Origin: Hyphomicrobiales bacterium
GTDB lineage: Bacteria > Pseudomonadota > Alphaproteobacteria > Rhizobiales > Beijerinckiaceae
Direction of reading: 5' to 3'
Length of the DNA: 6,629 nucleotides
Assembly (NCBI GenBank): GCA_900299065.1
Contig: OMIJ01000057.1
Coordinates: 1 to 6,629, forward strand
A program made the translations under genes and the position numbers. Each line of letters begins with the position of its first letter. The first letter of the stretch is position 1. Of this stretch, positions 1-5,478 are shown in pieces. The notes beneath the pieces were generated by a model. It made no database searches and was not told the origin of the DNA. It saw only the letters and a program-made list of their open reading frames with translations.

Positions 1-1202
1 AAAAACATCAGATAAAGCCCATTGGGAGCCCAGGTCGGGCCTTCATTGTGATAGCCTTCCGTGATGATGCGCTCACCCGAGCCATCGGGCTTCATCACAC
101 CGATACCAAAGGCCCCGCCCTTTTGGCGTGTGAAGGCAATATAATCGCCCTTGGGAGACCAGACGGGCGTTGAATAACGCGCCCCCTCGCTGAAGGAAAT
201 ACGTTTAGCGCCGCCACCATTGGCGCCCATCACATAAATCTGCTGCGTACCGCCGCGATCGGATTCAAACACAATTTGCGAGCCATCGGGTGAATAGCAG
301 GGCGATGTATCAATCGCCGGTGTGTCCGTAATGCGCATGGTTGAGCGCGAGCGAAGATCCATCGCAAACAGATTGGTTGCGGAGCCTTGTGTCAAAGACA
401 TAACAATGCGCTGGCCATCGGGTGAAAAGCGCGGGCTAAAAGTCATGCCGGGAAAATTACCGACCACCTCACGCTGGCCAGAATCGATGTTGAGCAAATA
501 GACTTTGGGATCACTCGTGCCAAAGGACATGTAAGTGACATCTTGCGAAGAGGGCGAGAAGCGCGGTGTCACCACAAGATCATCGCCCTTGGTCAGATAG
601 CTAACATTACCGCCATCCTGATCCATAATGCCAATGCGCTTGCGACGCGCTTCCTTGCTGCCGCTCTCATCGACAAAGATCACGCGTGTATCAAAAAAGC
701 CTTTCTCACCGGTAATGCGTGAGAAAATCATATCAGAGATGATGTGACCAATGCGCCGCGCATTGGCAGGATCTGCGACATAGGTCTGGCCCGCCGCCTG
801 TTGGCCACTCGCAATATCCCATAGCCGGAAATCTGTGCGCAGCTTGCCATCGGGGTTGCGTGTCACGCGACCCGTGACAACAAATTGTGCATTGATCGTG
901 CGCCAGAATTCTGTTGCAGGGGCTTGATCAGGATTGATCTGTTTGTCAGCAAAGGCTTTGGCATCGATGGGTTGCAGAAAGATCGATCGCTTGAAATTAT
1001 TGGTGATCAGTCCTGTCATCATTCCCGATTGCTGCGCATCGCCGGCAAAATTGGTAATGGCAATGGGCACAGCCCTGAATGTGCCACCGGGGCGAATGTC
1101 GAGCGTGCGCTCCTGCGCTTGCAAAGGGCTCGAGACAATATGTGGCAGGCAGGCTCCAGCAAGGGCCGAAGTGAATTGGCGTCGAGAGAAAAGACTTGTC
1201 AT
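1..1202 (-). CDS. tolB: TolB, periplasmic beta-propeller of the Tol-Pal system (3' end cut by window)
   Basis: Translating the minus strand from the ATG at 1202 gives 400 uninterrupted residues that run off the left edge. E. coli TolB has about 430, so roughly 30-50 residues are missing. Residues 1-29 form a signal peptide with a twin-arginine-like start (SRRQF, residues 6-10) and a likely cleavage after LQA-29. Residues about 33-165 match the TolB N-terminal alpha/beta domain. From about 185 on come propeller blades marked by repeated SPDG-type turns: RFSPSSQ (215), RFSPDGQ (258), YSPDGSQIVFESDRGG (303), WSPKGDYIAF (348) and WAPNG (391). TolB links TolA and Pal in the periplasm. Its start lies 51 bases after the tolA stop. 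AAGG ten bases upstream is a weak ribosome binding site; a TTG nine bases upstream is a less likely start. It is the last gene of the operon visible here, and pal is expected next. Confidence 0.95.
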   Translation of the reverse strand, partial: MTSLFSRRQFTSALAGACLPHIVSSPLQAQERTLDIRPGGTFRAVPIAITNFAGDAQQSGMMTGLITNNFKRSIFLQPIDAKAFADKQINPDQAPATEFWRTINAQFVVTGRVTRNPDGKLRTDFRLWDIASGQQAAGQTYVADPANARRIGHIISDMIFSRITGEKGFFDTRVIFVDESGSKEARRKRIGIMDQDGGNVSYLTKGDDLVVTPRFSPSSQDVTYMSFGTSDPKVYLLNIDSGQREVVGNFPGMTFSPRFSPDGQRIVMSLTQGSATNLFAMDLRSRSTMRITDTPAIDTSPCYSPDGSQIVFESDRGGTQQIYVMGANGGGAKRISFSEGARYSTPVWSPKGDYIAFTRQKGGAFGIGVMKPDGSGERIITEGYHNEGPTWAPNGLYLMF

Positions 1203-1203
1203 C

Positions 1204-1257
1204 TTACGCAAACCTTGCAGAGCAAATGAGGTGAAACGTCGACCTTGGGGCCATCAT
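1204..1257 (-). CDS. Possible 17-codon coupling ORF between tolA and tolB
   Basis: A tiny ORF encoding MMAPRSTFHLICSARFA fills the tolA-tolB gap. Its first ATG overlaps the tolA stop as ATGA (1257-1254). Its TAA stop (1206-1204) lies one base before the tolB ATG at 1202. A GAGG sits about ten bases before its start, inside the last tolA codons. No domain or family is recognised. The likely role, if any, is to carry ribosomes from tolA to tolB (translational coupling) rather than to make a functional peptide. The arrangement may be chance, because a 51-base gap without a stop in one frame is not rare. Confidence 0.2.
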   Translation of the reverse strand: MMAPRSTFHLICSARFA

Positions 1258-2351
1258 CCAGCCATATCCTCGGGATTGAATCGCAGAAGTTGATCCTTCC
1301 ACTCATCATAATAGGGCATGAATTCGACCGGGATAGGCATAGGATTGCATTTGCGCACAGCGCGCATGGCGCTTTCTGCTAGGCTGCGCAATTTAGGATC
1401 ACTGGGTGCATTGCGCAATTCTGGCGTGCCGCCCAAAATCCCTTCCCGTGTGAAATGAACCTTGATCTGCGGCACATAGCGCAAGCCCAGCCACAGGCTG
1501 GAATCGCCCCAGCATTCAGCATAACGCTCTTTCAAAAAGCCATCGAGTTTCGCCGATAAAGTTGGCGACATGCGCTGTGCATTGGCAGTTGGCGAACCAA
1601 TCGAAGCCGTCTGGTTTTGCTGCGCGCCGGTCGCAGCTTTCTGCTGCTGCTCTTCTTTCGAGAGCAGATTTTTCAAACTCGCCGCATCAAATTTGCGTTG
1701 ATTGTCGCTGGTCTGTTCATTCGCCTTGGGTTTGGCCGGCGGCTTAGGCACATCGGGAGTCTTTTTGGCATCGATCAATTTAGCCAAAGCATCGGGCTTT
1801 GGTTTTTCTTCAACCTTGGGTTTTTCCGGCGGCTTAGGCTTGTCCTCAGGCTTTGGCCGCGTCGGGGGCACGGGTTTGGCCTGCTCAATGGTCTCGGCCT
1901 TCGGCTTGTCCTCGGCCTTTGCCTTGGCAGGCTCGGGCTTAGCAGGCTCAACCTTGGGTGGCTCCGGTTTTGGTGGTTCGGGTTTTGGCTCAAGGGCGGC
2001 CGTGCGTTGCGGCGGCAATGGCGCGGGGGGCTCTGGCTCGGGGGCCTTTTCCTTAGGTGGAGGCGGGGTTGGCACATCCACCTTGGCTTCGACCTTTTTG
2101 GGCTCCGGCTTGGGTTCGGTGACCTCCGAGACTTTATCGACGACCTGGGGTTTGTCCGCAGGCTTGGGTGCGGTCTTCTCGCCCTTCATGATTTCATTGA
2201 GTTGCGAACTCGTGACAATCTCAACCGGGACACTTTCTTCAATATCTTGCATGGGAGGAGGACTGGAAAAAGCCACAAGCGACACCAGCAGGATGGCGCC
2301 ATGTGCCAAGCCCGAGACTAAAATACCTGGTTCTGTGGCGGACAATTTCAC
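1254..2351 (-). CDS. tolA: TolA, periplasm-spanning energy transducer of the Tol-Pal system
   Basis: A 365-residue protein with the three-part TolA plan. Domain I is one N-terminal membrane helix (about residues 9-29) that holds the SxxxH motif (Ser13, His17) used by TolA and TonB to engage their motors. Domain II (about 59-210) is a long Pro/Lys/Glu-rich spacer, closer to TonB than to the Ala-rich helix of E. coli TolA, followed by a Gln/Ser/Thr-rich linker to about 262. Domain III (about 264-361) is the globular TolA/TonB-type C-terminal domain, with two cysteines (280 in AECW, 335 in RKCNP) placed like the TolA disulfide, and YYDEWKD near the end. The start is GTG, 10 bases after the tolR stop, with only a close-set GAAG upstream, so initiation probably relies on ribosomes finishing tolR. 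TolA moves force from TolQR to TolB and Pal. Two long plus-strand reading frames over the spacer are compositional shadows. Confidence 0.96.
   Translation of the reverse strand: MKLSATEPGILVSGLAHGAILLVSLVAFSSPPPMQDIEESVPVEIVTSSQLNEIMKGEKTAPKPADKPQVVDKVSEVTEPKPEPKKVEAKVDVPTPPPPKEKAPEPEPPAPLPPQRTAALEPKPEPPKPEPPKVEPAKPEPAKAKAEDKPKAETIEQAKPVPPTRPKPEDKPKPPEKPKVEEKPKPDALAKLIDAKKTPDVPKPPAKPKANEQTSDNQRKFDAASLKNLLSKEEQQQKAATGAQQNQTASIGSPTANAQRMSPTLSAKLDGFLKERYAECWGDSSLWLGLRYVPQIKVHFTREGILGGTPELRNAPSDPKLRSLAESAMRAVRKCNPMPIPVEFMPYYDEWKDQLLRFNPEDMAG
1722..2177 (-). repeat. Low-complexity Pro/Lys/Glu-coding tract in tolA
   Basis: This stretch codes for TolA residues about 59-210 and consists of irregular repeats of short units such as PKPEP, PPKPE, AKPEP and DKPKP. 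The plus strand is correspondingly rich in ggctt, ttggg and ggcgg words. The units are degenerate, so it is a compositional tract rather than a clean tandem array. It should form an extended, rod-like periplasmic spacer. It is the part of the window most prone to length change by slippage. Confidence 0.85.
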
Positions 2352-2361
2352 CGCTTCAGGC

Positions 2362-2811
2362 TCACTTCTTCTCCGGCTCGGTCACCAATGCGACCTTTTT
2401 ATAACCCGCACTGGTAATGACAGACATGACTTCAGCCACACGGCCATAATTGACCAGTTTTGAACCGCGCACATAAATGCGCTCGTCAAAGCCGCCCTTG
2501 GCCATTTCACGCAAACGATCTGGTAAAGCCTCAATCGTCACAGGCTGATCAAGCAAATTCAGCATGCCATGATCATCAATCGAAACGCTAATGGGCTTGG
2601 TTTCAATATTGAGCGCGGCGGCTTTGGTCTCGGGCAGATCAATCGGTACACCGGTGGCGAGCAAAGGTGCGGCCACCATGAAAATGATCAGCAAAACCAG
2701 CATCACATCGATAAAGGGCGTCATATTGATTTCGGCCATGGCACCATAACGCGGTACGCCGCGCCGCCTGCGCCCTGATTTATGCCCTGCGGAAGAAACC
2801 GACATGCCCAT
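2362..2811 (-). CDS. tolR: TolR, ExbD/TolR-family subunit of the Tol-Pal motor
   Basis: A 149-residue ExbD/TolR-family protein. A short basic cytoplasmic tail (GRRRRG at 13-18) is followed by the family signature AEINMTPFIDVMLVLLIIFM (26-45). Asp35 lies in the single membrane helix (about 33-54) at the place of the proton-carrying Asp23 of E. coli TolR. The periplasmic domain (about 55-145) contains the usual ETKPISVSID and RIYVRGSKLVNYGRV segments. The length is typical. The ATG at 2811 is supported by GGAG (2819-2822) seven bases upstream; a second ATG two codons later is less well placed. It begins 23 bases after tolQ and ends 10 bases before tolA. With TolQ it forms the proton channel that energises TolA. 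Confidence 0.97.
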   Translation of the reverse strand: MGMSVSSAGHKSGRRRRGVPRYGAMAEINMTPFIDVMLVLLIIFMVAAPLLATGVPIDLPETKAAALNIETKPISVSIDDHGMLNLLDQPVTIEALPDRLREMAKGGFDERIYVRGSKLVNYGRVAEVMSVITSAGYKKVALVTEPEKK

Positions 2812-2834
2812 GACTGGACTCCAGCTTAAATCAA

Positions 2835-3569
2835 TCAGGCCGCCCGATCACGCTCGGATGCGACATGTTGATCGATCTGACGTGACAGAATGGATGAAAA
2901 CTCATCCGCAAAACTTTCCATGCGCGCTTGCGAGCGAGCGACCTTGCCTTGCAAAATATTATAGAAAATCAGCGCAGGAATAGCGGCAAACAGGCCAATG
3001 GCCGTGGCAAACAAGGCCTCTGCAATGCCAGGTGCCACAACGGCCAATGATGTATTCTTCGAGGCGGCAATCGAGCGGAAAGAGGTCATAATGCCCCAGA
3101 CCGTGCCAAACAGCCCCACAAAGGGGCCTGCAGAGGCCACAGAGGCCAGAACAAGGAGTTGTGATTCCAGCTTTTCAACTTCGCGGGCAATCGACACATC
3201 GAGCACTTTTTCAATACGGGCCTGCAATCCCATAAATGCCGAGCTGGCATTGGCAAAAGAGCGCTTCCATTCGCGCATCGCCGCAACGAACAGGCTGGCC
3301 ATGGCAATGGTCGGGCGTGCCGACAGGCCTTGATAAAGCTCTTCCAGCGAATTGCCTGACCAGAAGGCTTCTTCAAAGCGGTCCATATCGCGGTCAGTCT
3401 TTGAAAACAGAATGGTTTTATTGATGATAATCGCCCAGCACCAAACCGAGGCGACCAATAGCCCAATCATCACCAGTTTGACGACAAAATGAGCGCCCCA
3501 GAACATGCTCCACAGCGAGACTTCTGTGGGGCCTGCCAGTGCTGCGGAGGCGATTTCCGTTCCGTTCAT
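2835..3569 (-). CDS. tolQ: TolQ, MotA/TolQ/ExbB-family proton channel of the Tol-Pal motor
   Basis: A 244-residue MotA/TolQ/ExbB protein of normal length with three membrane helices: about 27-50, 138-162 and 176-203. The region between helices 1 and 2 is the large cytoplasmic loop. The family channel motifs are intact: GLFGTVWGIMTSF (152-164, with Thr156) and PGIAEALFATAIGLFAAIPA (180-199, with Thr189). Those threonines match the channel-lining pair of E. coli TolQ. The protein sits in the inner membrane around TolR and uses the proton gradient to drive TolA. The ATG at 3569 has a good ribosome binding site (AAGGA, 3578-3582, eight bases upstream). It opens the tol part of the cluster, after a 171-base gap that carries a candidate promoter and inverted repeat. 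Confidence 0.97.
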   Translation of the reverse strand: MNGTEIASAALAGPTEVSLWSMFWGAHFVVKLVMIGLLVASVWCWAIIINKTILFSKTDRDMDRFEEAFWSGNSLEELYQGLSARPTIAMASLFVAAMREWKRSFANASSAFMGLQARIEKVLDVSIAREVEKLESQLLVLASVASAGPFVGLFGTVWGIMTSFRSIAASKNTSLAVVAPGIAEALFATAIGLFAAIPALIFYNILQGKVARSQARMESFADEFSSILSRQIDQHVASERDRAA

Positions 3570-3577
3570 GCAACTCG

Positions 3578-3582
3578 TCCTT
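3578..3582 (-). promoter_or_regulatory. Ribosome binding site of tolQ
   Basis: The minus strand reads AAGGA eight bases before the tolQ ATG at 3569. It fixes that start and lies seven bases downstream of the inverted repeat at 3589-3612, so an RNA hairpin there could affect access to it. Confidence 0.6.
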
Positions 3583-3588
3583 CAATGG

Positions 3589-3612
3589 TCCGAACAGGCC
3601 ATATTGTTCGGA
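3589..3612. promoter_or_regulatory. Inverted repeat upstream of tolQ (candidate operator or 5' UTR hairpin)
   Basis: The arms TCCGAACA and TGTTCGGA are perfectly complementary over 8 bases, separated by an 8-base centre. No T-run follows on either strand, so it is not a typical intrinsic terminator. It overlaps the candidate -10 element of a tolQ promoter (3598-3603), which would suit a dimeric regulator. In RNA it would form a hairpin just before the tolQ ribosome binding site. The spacing (GAAC, 10 bases, GTTC) is inverted and does not fit the alphaproteobacterial LexA direct repeat. Confidence 0.4.
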
Positions 3613-3625
3613 TAATCGGGGTCAA
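3598..3625 (-). promoter_or_regulatory. Candidate sigma-70-type promoter for tolQRAB
   Basis: On the minus strand TTGACC (3625-3620) matches five of six bases of the -35 consensus. Sixteen bases later comes TATGGC (3603-3598), a weak -10. Transcription would begin about 3591, leaving a short leader of about 20 bases before the tolQ ATG. The 171-base gap after ybgC makes an internal promoter plausible, but the -10 match is poor and alphaproteobacterial promoters are hard to call by eye. Confidence 0.3.
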
Positions 3626-3740
3626 TTCGGTCATTTCTGGGGCCGATGCGGGCAGGTGACTCAAAACTTCCACAGGCCTGCTTCGAGTTAAGACTCCAGC
3701 AAGGTTAATGTGGCGTTACGATTCTGCCGATTTGCCGCTT

Positions 3741-4154
3741 TCAGCTCTGTGAAAGTGCTTTGCGAACCGCTTGCGGCAGGCGCAGGGGCTTCCCTCTGGC
3801 CACACAGGCAATGGTCACATGGGCTTTGGTTAGGATTTGTCCATCGCGTTTGACGATTTGCTGCAAATCCAAAGAGGCGCCTCCAAGCGCCAGTAATGTG
3901 GTCTCGATCTCCAGCCAATCATCCATGCGGGCGGGCTTGAGAAAGCTGATCTGCATATCGCGCACGACAAAGCCATAGGCCTCGCCCTCCTGTCCCGCCA
4001 TCAACGCGCCCTGATTGAGCCCGCAGCTGCGCAGCATTTCCGTGCGCCCGCGCTCCATAAAGCGCAAATAGCTGGCATGATAGACGGCGCCCGAAAAATC
4101 CGTGTCTTCATAATAGACACGCAAGGCCAGCCGATGCAGGCGAGCCTCCTTCAT
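3741..4154 (-). CDS. ybgC: YbgC, hotdog-fold acyl-CoA thioesterase of the Tol-Pal cluster
   Basis: A 137-residue single-domain hotdog thioesterase of the 4-hydroxybenzoyl-CoA thioesterase/YbgC family, of usual length. The signature VYYEDTDFSGAVYHASYLRF (13-32) holds the expected catalytic Asp19, the Gly22 turn and the Tyr25-His26 pair, followed by MERGRTEML (33-41). The later strands run through MQISFLKPARMDDWLEIET (about 67-85). Family members hydrolyse acyl-CoA thioesters in the cytoplasm, and E. coli YbgC associates with acyl carrier protein and the phospholipid-synthesis enzymes; its exact role beside Tol-Pal is unsettled. The ATG at 4154 overlaps the ruvB TGA as ATGA, so ruvB and ybgC are co-transcribed and probably translationally coupled. 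A perfect AAGGAGG lies just inside the gene, after the start codon, where it cannot serve this ATG. Confidence 0.93.
   Translation of the reverse strand: MKEARLHRLALRVYYEDTDFSGAVYHASYLRFMERGRTEMLRSCGLNQGALMAGQEGEAYGFVVRDMQISFLKPARMDDWLEIETTLLALGGASLDLQQIVKRDGQILTKAHVTIACVARGKPLRLPQAVRKALSQS
4145..4151 (-). promoter_or_regulatory. Shine-Dalgarno-like AAGGAGG inside the start of ybgC
   Basis: The strongest Shine-Dalgarno-like heptamer noticed in the window lies immediately after the ybgC ATG, in codons 2-4 (minus strand). No ATG, GTG or TTG sits at a normal distance downstream in the ybgC frame; the nearest is a TTG at codon 11, about 20 bases on, and a CTG lies 5 bases on. It may help hold ribosomes that finish ruvB so that they restart at the overlapping ATG, or it may be chance within Lys-Glu-Ala codons. 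Confidence 0.3.
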
Positions 4155-5176
4155 ACATCATCCTCATCCGCGAAAAGACCAAATTGCGGCGTCTCGCGTT
4201 TTGGCTCGCTCAGGCCCAAATGGCGAAAGGCATTGGCGGTCAGCACACGTCCGCGCGGGGTGCGTTGTAAAAAGCCCTGTTGCAGCAAATAAGGCTCGAT
4301 AATGTCCTCAATCGCATCGCGCGGTTCCGACAAAGCCGCAGCAATAGTCTCGATGCCTACAGGCCCGCCAGAAAAATTGACCGCGACCATTTCAAGATAG
4401 CGCCGATCCATAATATCAAGCCCGATATTATCAACATCGAGCTGCGACAAAGCCTTGTCAGCTACTTGGCGATTGACAAGTTCATCGCCGCCGACAAGGG
4501 CGAAATCACGCACGCGACGCAGCAGGCGCCCAGCAATGCGCGGTGTGCCGCGCGCGCGGCGGGCGATTTCATTGGCACCCTCGCCATTCATCGCAATACC
4601 CAAAACACGCGCACCACGTTGCACAATGCTCTCCAATTCTTCGACCGTGTAGAAGTTCAGGCGCAGCGGAATGCCAAAGCGATCCCGCAAAGGCGTGGTC
4701 AAAAGCCCGGCGCGGGTTGTGGCGCCAACAAGCGTGAATTTCGCCAGATCGATTTTAACCGAGCGCGCCGCTGGGCCCTCGCCAATGATGAGATCAAGCT
4801 GGAAATCTTCCATCGCCGGATAGAGAATTTCTTCAACCGCCGGATTAAGACGATGGATTTCGTCAATGAACAGCACATCACGGTCTTCGAGATTGGTCAG
4901 CTGGGCGGCCAGATCGCCCGCTTTGGCAATCACCGGACCTGAGGTGGAGCGGAAATTTACGCCCAGTTCGCGCGCCACAATCTGCGCCAAAGTTGTCTTG
5001 CCAAGGCCGGGCGGGCCAACCAGCAACACATGGTCCAGCGCATCCTTGCGGGCTTTGGCCGCCTCGATAAAGACTTTGAGATTCTTTCTGGCGGCTTCCT
5101 GCCCAGTAAAATCCATCAGGCTGAGCGGGCGCAAAGAAGCATCAATATCCCCGTCGAGCCTGTCGGGGGAAATCAT
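4151..5176 (-). CDS. ruvB: RuvB, Holliday-junction branch-migration ATPase
   Basis: RuvB is the hexameric AAA+ motor that drives Holliday-junction branch migration with RuvA in recombination and repair. Counted from the ATG at 5176 (341 residues), it has Walker A GPPGLGKT (54-61), Walker B LFIDEIH (102-108), sensor 1 GATTR (151-155), arginine finger DRFG (Arg166), sensor 2 RGTPRIAGRLLRR (209-221) and the C-terminal winged-helix domain ending QRTPRGRVLTANAFRHLGL (304-322), so it looks fully functional. The start is uncertain. The ATG gives a near-family length but lacks a ribosome binding site. TTG at 5212 (353 residues, GGAA six bases upstream) and TTG at 5224 (357 residues) extend the same frame. 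Many relatives have a few more residues before the ISP motif, so 5212 is a real alternative. The stop overlaps ybgC. ruvC and ruvA, often directly upstream of ruvB, are absent here. Confidence 0.95.
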   Translation of the reverse strand: MISPDRLDGDIDASLRPLSLMDFTGQEAARKNLKVFIEAAKARKDALDHVLLVGPPGLGKTTLAQIVARELGVNFRSTSGPVIAKAGDLAAQLTNLEDRDVLFIDEIHRLNPAVEEILYPAMEDFQLDLIIGEGPAARSVKIDLAKFTLVGATTRAGLLTTPLRDRFGIPLRLNFYTVEELESIVQRGARVLGIAMNGEGANEIARRARGTPRIAGRLLRRVRDFALVGGDELVNRQVADKALSQLDVDNIGLDIMDRRYLEMVAVNFSGGPVGIETIAAALSEPRDAIEDIIEPYLLQQGFLQRTPRGRVLTANAFRHLGLSEPKRETPQFGLFADEDDV

Positions 5177-5231
5177 ACGCGGGTGAGCTGGGTCTTTGGA
5201 GGGAGTGACCAAGGCGCGTTCCAAGATAATC

Positions 5232-5306
5232 GGCTTTGCGGCCCAACCAAAACAATCGGCCGGCCATTAAGCCAGAATCAGTCTTTCACTATAGGGCTTT
5301 GCGGCC
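5232..5306. repeat. Two 12-base direct repeats upstream of ruvB
   Basis: The plus strand carries GGCTTTGCGGCC at 5232-5243 and again at 5295-5306, both in the same orientation and 63 bases apart. The flanking bases are only loosely similar. They lie in the ruvB leader and may be a paired protein-binding site, the trace of a small duplication, or chance in GC-rich sequence. Confidence 0.4.
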
Positions 5307-5467
5307 TCGAGCAAAATCAGGCCCATCTGGCCATCTCAGACTTGGGCTGATCAAGCAGGAGTTGGCTTTTCGTATGGACTTTGTGTAATCTGCGACTCAT
5401 TGGCGCCCCAGCGCTGTATTTTGAGTTTAAACCATTACAAATATTCGTATTTCAATTCATTTTGATT

Positions 5468-5471
5468 AGGG
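5468..5471 (+). promoter_or_regulatory. Ribosome binding site of the GGDEF gene
   Basis: AGGG lies seven bases before the ATG at 5479, supporting that start over the internal in-frame ATG at codon 13. Confidence 0.55.
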
Positions 5472-5478
5472 CTTGTTC

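Larger units (their letters stand above)
5177..5478. promoter_or_regulatory. Divergent intergenic region between ruvB and the GGDEF gene
   Basis: About 300 bases lie between two diverging genes, so both promoters are expected here. The part from 5411 to 5465 is clearly AT-richer than the surrounding genes. Plus strand: TTGGCT (5362-5367), 16 bases, then TGTAAT (5384-5389) is a reasonable candidate for the GGDEF gene. Minus strand: TTGAAA (5455-5450), 18 bases, then TTTAAA (5431-5426) is a candidate for ruvB. No alphaproteobacterial LexA box (GAAC or GTTC direct repeat with 7-base spacing) was found, although ruvB is often under SOS control. The region also holds a 12-base direct repeat and a 19-codon ORF on the minus strand. 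No convincing gene or RNA was seen. Confidence 0.35.

Noticed and set aside
1139..1202. TolB as a lipoprotein because of the cysteine in LAGAC (residues 14-18)
   Set aside because: The spacing does not fit a lipobox (Ala at -3 with Gly-Ala before Cys), and the mature TolB domain begins after a later LQA site.
885..1293. Plus-strand reading frames of 114 and 119 codons opposite the start of tolB
   Set aside because: The minus strand here codes for a recognisable TolB N-terminus without interruption; the plus-strand products show no family features.
1617..2463. Long plus-strand reading frames of 234 and 253 codons opposite tolA
   Set aside because: They lie opposite the low-complexity TolA spacer; their Gly/Leu/Phe/Ser-rich products mirror its Pro/Lys/Glu codons. 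TolA is clearly the real gene, so these are compositional shadows.
3589..3612. Inverted repeat before tolQ as an intrinsic terminator
   Set aside because: The stem is short with a large centre and no T-run follows on either strand, so an operator or leader hairpin is more likely.
4280..4942. 220-codon plus-strand reading frame opposite ruvB
   Set aside because: It is antisense to highly conserved RuvB motifs and its product resembles no known protein.
5287..5297. TCACTATAGGG, matching the 3' half of the T7 phage promoter
   Set aside because: Only the last 11 bases match; the upstream recognition half of the T7 promoter is absent and no phage genes are nearby. Treated as chance.
5177..5478. 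Possible SOS (LexA) box controlling ruvB
   Set aside because: No GAAC-N7-GAAC or GTTC-N7-GTTC direct repeat was found. The GAAC near 5220 has no partner at the right spacing.
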